DNA of 19,225 bases from NCBI GenBank assembly GCA_045537915.1, contig JAZSQK010000060.1, positions 1-19,225 of the forward strand, in the 5' to 3' direction. Shown piece by piece: positions 14,832-19,225 of the stretch. Position 1 is the first letter of the stretch. Every line of letters starts with the position of its first letter. The notes beneath the pieces were generated by a model. That model did no database searches, had not been told where the DNA came from, and worked only from the letters and a program-made list of their open reading frames with translations. The stretch comes from SFWF01 sp045537915. GTDB lineage: Bacteria; Bacillota; Clostridia; Oscillospirales; Acutalibacteraceae. Made by a program: the position numbers and the translations under genes.

Positions 14832-14837
14832 GTTCTT

Positions 14838-14990
14838 GCAACACCAACTGAATAATTTGTTTCTAACACAGAAAAACACCTTGGTAAAAGGTGTTTCCTT
14901 TAATTCTGTGTTGGAAGCGGTTGGTGTTACAACTATACCGAGGAAAAACACTTTTTCGGCGTGTGACTTCGGTCATGCGCTTTTTTGTTT
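14838..14990 (+). ncRNA. Putative structured non-coding RNA (unclassified)
   Basis: The stretch from the predicted start folds into one rod. P1 is 14840-14848 with 14920-14928 (9 bp). A large asymmetric internal loop follows (14 nt on the 5' side, 5 nt on the 3' side). P2 is 14863-14873 with 14904-14914 (11 bp), followed by a 7-nt bulge. P3 is 14874-14880 with 14890-14896 (7 bp), closed by a 9-nt loop. A stable terminator with a TTCG tetraloop ends it at 14959-14986. The rod with one big internal loop recalls 6S RNA, but it is shorter than usual. I see no SRP, T-box or known riboswitch signature. The neighbouring small ORF on this strand is not supported. Confidence 0.5.
14959..14990 (+). terminator. 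Terminator of the structured RNA (UUCG loop)
   Basis: GCGTGTGAC (14959-14967) pairs with GTCATGCGC (14972-14980), including two G-U pairs, around a stable C(UUCG)G tetraloop. Six T residues and a further T-rich run follow. Confidence 0.8.
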
Positions 14991-15063
14991 TCAGGGGTGG
15001 AATTTACTAATGAAAGCTGACACAAATCAGTTGTATTTTCTGTGCTTTTCCTGTTTTGTGCTA

Positions 15064-15092
15064 TTGTTATTTTCTTTTCCTTATGCTATACT
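15064..15092 (+). promoter_or_regulatory. Promoter of the SGNH lipoprotein gene
   Basis: TTGTTA (15064-15069) and TATACT (15087-15092) are separated by 17 bp, with an extended TGC before the -10. Transcription would start near 15099, giving a leader of about 60 nt. Confidence 0.55.
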
Positions 15093-15158
15093 ATCTTTGG
15101 ATATATAGTCGATGCATTCTAATGCCTTGACACCTTTTTAAACAAGGAGATGTTAATT

Positions 15159-16118
15159 ATGAAAAGATTTCTTGCTCTTGTTCTCGCTTTGGCGGTTATG
15201 CTAACCCTATCCGCTTGCGGAAAAGATAAGATCGACGATTCTTCCTCTGAACTTACAGGTTCTTCCTCTGAGGCTGTAGATTCTTCGGTAACAGGAACTT
15301 CTTCAGAAGCCGCAACCTCAACAGAGGGGACATCCTCTACGACAAGCTCAAAGCCGACGTCGACCTCTTCTAAGGTTTCTTCAACAAGCAACCCATCAAG
15401 TACGCCGACTTCAAGCGTCACAAGCTCTACTACAACCCCCTCCACACCTCAGGAGAACTACATTGAGCCGAGTGACAATGTTACCTTCCCTGCAGGTGCA
15501 AAGGCTATTTTTGCCGGAGACTCATTTTGCTATGGCGCCTATGACTCTCCTGTTGGCTACGGCTGGGCTGGAAGAATGAAGGATCAGTATGGTCTTGATT
15601 CTAAAAATGTCGGCGCTAATGGTCGCACATTAGCTACAAATACAGGGCGTTCAACCATTGCCGCCGAATTTAACAATGTTAACCTTTCCGATTATGATTA
15701 CATAATTCTCCACGGCGGAGTAAATGATATCTGGATGGACCATCTGAATCAGGCTGATATTCCTCTCGGAAGCATAACTCCTGTAGGAACCACCTCCTTC
15801 AACACAGATACCGTTGCAGGCGCTCTTGAGGCTTTATTTGCAAAGGTTAAGGCTGAAGCCCCCAATGCAAAGGTTGGTTTTATAATTACCTTTAACATAA
15901 GTTCTTCCATTGGAAATATGGCTCCCTTTGTAAGCCTTGCAAAAGAGATCTGCAACAAATGGGATGTTCCCTATCTCGACCTCTATTACCATCCCACCTT
16001 CAGTGCAGAGCTTAACGCTAACAGAAGAACCTACCTCAACGGCGGCGATCCCCACCCCGTTAAAGCTTGCTATGACAGCCTTGTCAGATATATCGCAGCC
16101 TGGATGGGTCAGCTGTAA
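15159..16118 (+). CDS. SGNH/GDSL-family hydrolase lipoprotein
   Basis: From the ATG at 15159 (AAGGAG 9 nt upstream) the protein has 319 residues. A lipoprotein signal peptide ends in the lipobox LSAC with C20 as the lipid anchor. Residues about 25-100 form a serine/threonine-rich stalk. The SGNH domain follows, with GDS (S122 nucleophile), the GGVND block (N189) and GDPHP (D297, H299) near the end. Such enzymes are surface esterases or carbohydrate deacetylases; the substrate is unknown. The final Asp/His spacing is one residue shorter than the usual DxxH. A good terminator follows. An in-frame ATG three codons earlier falls within the ribosome site and is less likely. Confidence 0.9.
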   Translation: MKRFLALVLALAVMLTLSACGKDKIDDSSSELTGSSSEAVDSSVTGTSSEAATSTEGTSSTTSSKPTSTSSKVSSTSNPSSTPTSSVTSSTTTPSTPQENYIEPSDNVTFPAGAKAIFAGDSFCYGAYDSPVGYGWAGRMKDQYGLDSKNVGANGRTLATNTGRSTIAAEFNNVNLSDYDYIILHGGVNDIWMDHLNQADIPLGSITPVGTTSFNTDTVAGALEALFAKVKAEAPNAKVGFIITFNISSSIGNMAPFVSLAKEICNKWDVPYLDLYYHPTFSAELNANRRTYLNGGDPHPVKACYDSLVRYIAAWMGQL

Positions 16119-16136
16119 ATACAATATACAAATACT

Positions 16137-16170
16137 AAACCCGACACATAACCGTGTCGGGTTTTTAGCT
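16137..16170 (+). terminator. Terminator of the SGNH lipoprotein gene
   Basis: AAACCCGACAC (16137-16147) and GTGTCGGGTTT (16154-16164) form an 11-bp stem with a 6-nt loop, followed by T residues. Confidence 0.87.
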
Positions 16171-16182
16171 TTTTTGAGCCTA

Positions 16183-16211
16183 TTGTAAAAATTTAGGGAG
16201 CGTGTTATTAT
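16183..16211 (+). promoter_or_regulatory. Sigma-A promoter of the ECF sigma gene
   Basis: TTGTAA (16183-16188) and TATTAT (16206-16211) have a 17-bp spacer and an extended TGT before the -10. It lies about 60 bp before the sigma gene start. Confidence 0.5.
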
Positions 16212-16214
16212 TTT

Positions 16215-16244
16215 TGTAACCTAAATTATCATGAATTTCGTTAT
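16215..16244 (+). promoter_or_regulatory. ECF-type promoter, possibly autoregulatory
   Basis: TGTAAC (16215-16220) and CGTTAT (16239-16244), 18 bp apart, resemble ECF promoters (AAC-type -35 and CGT-type -10) of the kind ECF sigma factors use for their own genes. It lies just downstream of the sigma-A-type promoter. Confidence 0.4.
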
Positions 16245-16270
16245 ATATACAAAAGGGGGCGAGTTTTGGC

Positions 16271-16816
16271 GTGTTTATTATGATAGTATCTTCAATACAG
16301 GATTTGAGCGAACAGGAAAAATTTGAAAAAATATATTATAAATACAGAAATCTGCTTTTCAGCTTTGCGCTCTCAATTGTATCAAACGAGCAGGATGCCG
16401 AAGATGTTCTGCAGAATGCCCTTATAAAGATTTCGCAAAATATGAATTGCATTGGGAATATAGACAGTAAGCAGACCGTTTCTTTTCTTATTGTTATCAC
16501 AAAAAATACTGCTTACGATTTTATCCGCAAGAAAAAAAGATTAAACGAAACCCCTCTTGACGACGTTGATATAAAACAAGATTCAGACCTTATAATAGAA
16601 AAGACCGTAGCAAAGCTCGAGTATGAAAAAATTGTCGGAGCAATAAAGCGTATACCCACGCCCTATTATGAGGTTTTGTATTTTCATTATGTATATGATT
16701 ACTCTGCGCAGAGAATTGCTAAAATTACCGACAGAAAACTGCCGACAGTAAAAATGCAGCTTGTTCGGGGCAAAAAACTTCTTTGCAAAGAGCTTGAGGA
16801 GGTGCTGTATGACTGA
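16271..16816 (+). CDS. ECF-type (sigma-70 family) sigma factor
   Basis: This 181-residue protein has region 2 at about residues 17-57, with the hallmark SNEQDAEDVLQNALIKI for -10 recognition, and region 4 at about 124-175 (IPTPYYEVLYFHYVYDYSAQRIAKI) for -35 recognition. No region 1 or 3 is present, so it is an ECF sigma factor, directing RNA polymerase to stress or envelope genes. The likely start is GTG at 16271, about 11 nt after AGGGGG; an ATG three codons later is possible. It overlaps the next gene by 8 bp, as sigma/anti-sigma pairs often do. Two candidate promoters precede it. Confidence 0.93.
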   Translation: MFIMIVSSIQDLSEQEKFEKIYYKYRNLLFSFALSIVSNEQDAEDVLQNALIKISQNMNCIGNIDSKQTVSFLIVITKNTAYDFIRKKKRLNETPLDDVDIKQDSDLIIEKTVAKLEYEKIVGAIKRIPTPYYEVLYFHYVYDYSAQRIAKITDRKLPTVKMQLVRGKKLLCKELEEVLYD

Positions 16817-17978
16817 AGCAAGAAAACTTTTGAAAAAAGCTTTTATTGATTCACAGGCAGATTTTCGTATTGTACCAAGATACTGCTTTTCAGACAGGTT
16901 TGAAAAAGAGTTTTCCGATATTTTAAAAGGCCGAAAAAGCACTGTACGATTTTTAAAAACCGCAGGAAAACGGGTCGCCGCAATAATATTGGCCGTCCTG
17001 ATTGCCGCAACGGGAGCCTTTTGCAGCGTTTCTGCCCTTCGTGAACCTATCGTCGCAGCAATAGAAGAGTTTTATATAAACGCCAAAGAGCTTCTAAGCG
17101 GAACAAAGGCTGATAAAATCTCAGTCCTGTTTGACGAAGATGTCCACTGTATAATCGATACAAGTCATATAAGCGAATCAAACAAGAAATATGTAATAAG
17201 CGATAGCGAAAAGGTTGAGGGGTTCGTAAAGCTTCTTGCAGAAACAAGCTGGGGTGTTGCTAAAAATCCTGAGGAATTAACCCTATCCTCATATCGTTCC
17301 TTTGATTTTCAAAACTCGAAGGGAGAAAGTCTTGTTACTCTTCATTTATGCAATAATCAATGGGGCAACTACGCATTTGTTGCTCTGACAACCAAGGATA
17401 CAACAAACTACTACACCATTGAGGATAGAATTTACACAGAAATTATGGCTTTTTCAAACCGAAAATTCTATCTGCATAACTCAAAGCTTGACCTGCCGAC
17501 AAAAGAGTTTTGTGTCGCTAGGTTCAACGAGGTCAGCTCACAGCTTGATGAAGAAAGTCTAAACGAAATCGGCGAGCTGCTTCGTGAAACCCACTACGAG
17601 ATGGAAAAATTCCTTATGCAGAACGTTTCGGTGCTAAAGGAATACGACAGTATATATTGGGATTATGTTTTAAGCGGAGAAGCATTTATTGACCCAATAA
17701 GTCAGTCTGAAAAACAGTTCTTTGTCAATGATGTTGTAGTGTGCAACCTTTCAAGACTTTGCAAACTGCTCCTTGATGAGAACTCCCTGAATGCAGTCAA
17801 CAAGGCTCTTGAATTATGGGAAAACGGTCTTTTAAACCACGACCTTGAGGGTCTGTTTGCCGCACACGAATATATCCACGATTACGACTACTTTCTATAT
17901 AACTACCCGACAAACTATGTCTACGACGAGGATGCCGATTATCAGGGCACAGACGACTATTTCGGGCATGTGAAATAG
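16809..17978 (+). CDS. Single-pass membrane protein, probable anti-sigma partner
   Basis: This 389-residue protein starts at the ATG at 16809, 6 nt after GAGGAGG, so it is coupled to the sigma gene. Residues about 1-54 are cytoplasmic and charged. One membrane helix follows (about 55-77, IILAVLIAATGAF), then a large, probably external region of about 310 residues rich in Asp, Glu, Tyr and Asn. The layout of a cytoplasmic N-terminus, one helix and an external domain fits an anti-sigma or sensor protein, but I recognise no zinc-binding anti-sigma motif (HxxxCxxC). The external fold is unidentified. The gene pair is followed by a strong terminator. Confidence 0.75.
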   Translation: MTEARKLLKKAFIDSQADFRIVPRYCFSDRFEKEFSDILKGRKSTVRFLKTAGKRVAAIILAVLIAATGAFCSVSALREPIVAAIEEFYINAKELLSGTKADKISVLFDEDVHCIIDTSHISESNKKYVISDSEKVEGFVKLLAETSWGVAKNPEELTLSSYRSFDFQNSKGESLVTLHLCNNQWGNYAFVALTTKDTTNYYTIEDRIYTEIMAFSNRKFYLHNSKLDLPTKEFCVARFNEVSSQLDEESLNEIGELLRETHYEMEKFLMQNVSVLKEYDSIYWDYVLSGEAFIDPISQSEKQFFVNDVVVCNLSRLCKLLLDENSLNAVNKALELWENGLLNHDLEGLFAAHEYIHDYDYFLYNYPTNYVYDEDADYQGTDDYFGHVK

Positions 17979-17992
17979 CAATTGTAAAAAGA

Positions 17993-18024
17993 AAAACACA
18001 CAGATTTCTCTGTGTGTTTTCTTT
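17993..18024. terminator. Bidirectional terminator between the anti-sigma-like gene and the rRNA operon
   Basis: AAAACACACAGA (17993-18004) and TCTGTGTGTTTT (18009-18020) form a 12-bp perfect stem around TTTC. Runs of T follow on both strands, so it can end the + strand gene and the - strand rRNA operon. Confidence 0.9.
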
Positions 18025-18027
18025 GTG

Positions 18028-18142
<115 letters not shown>

Positions 18143-18211
18143 TTATTAAGATGTAAATCACACCCTAAAAACTGAACAAAGTGAATGTTGGAAAACGTTA
18201 GAGGAACGAAA

Positions 18212-19225
<1,014 letters not shown>

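Noticed and set aside
14838..14990. Assignment of the structured RNA as SRP RNA or T-box
   Set aside because: The GGAAGCGG segment resembles part of the SRP domain IV, but the conserved apical loop region is missing; no T-box or specifier signature is present.
14830..15108. ORF of 92 codons across the structured RNA region
   Set aside because: It runs through a long palindrome, the terminator and a promoter, has no ribosome site, and shows low-complexity hydrophobic sequence without protein-like conservation.
15150..15161. ATG at 15150 as start of the lipoprotein gene
   Set aside because: It lies within the AAGGAG ribosome-site region, and the ATG at 15159 gives the correct spacing and a standard lipoprotein signal peptide.

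Overview
The window looks like a chromosomal segment from an anaerobic, spore-forming Clostridia member, probably gut-associated and of the Oscillospiraceae/Ruminococcaceae type. The main reasons are a full-length spoIIE sporulation phosphatase, a sodium/glutamate-symporter-like protein, a PocR-AraC regulator, an N-acetylhexosamine 1-kinase of the bifidobacterial/gut NahK type, and an rRNA operon with clostridial-style spacers. No species can be named from this alone.

Region 1 (about 1-6120) is an AT-rich integrated island next to a tRNA-Leu(CAG) gene. It carries an ApeA-like HEPN anti-phage protein on the + strand with its own strong promoter. On the - strand it has a tyrosine integrase, two small helix-turn-helix proteins (one resembling Tn916 Xis), an AbiE-type toxin-antitoxin pair behind a perfect consensus promoter, and the C-terminal remnant of a SanA/YdcF-type (DUF218) protein. 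Short repeats of tRNA 3'-end sequence, and a 15-bp direct repeat lying in hairpin loops, mark the two edges. The island carries recombination functions and two independent abortive-infection-type cargo modules.

Region 2 (about 6085-11160) is - strand metabolism and transport. A PocR/AraC regulator is translationally coupled to a MATE exporter. A second operon has a PlsC-like acyltransferase with an appended zinc ribbon and C-terminal domain; it appears to start at a non-canonical ATA/ATC codon. That gene overlaps a GltS-family symporter that starts at TTG.

Region 3 (about 11100-14640) holds a divergently transcribed NahK-like sugar kinase and, convergent to it, spoIIE; a bidirectional terminator separates them.

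Region 4 (14640-18020) starts with a strongly structured, promoter- and terminator-bounded putative non-coding RNA of about 150 nt that I cannot assign to a family. It is followed by a secreted SGNH-hydrolase lipoprotein, and then an ECF sigma factor overlapping a single-pass membrane protein that is probably its regulator. Two promoter candidates precede the sigma gene, one of them ECF-like.

Region 5 (18028-19225) is the 3' end of an rRNA operon on the - strand: the 5S gene and the last ~1 kb of the 23S gene, running off the right edge.
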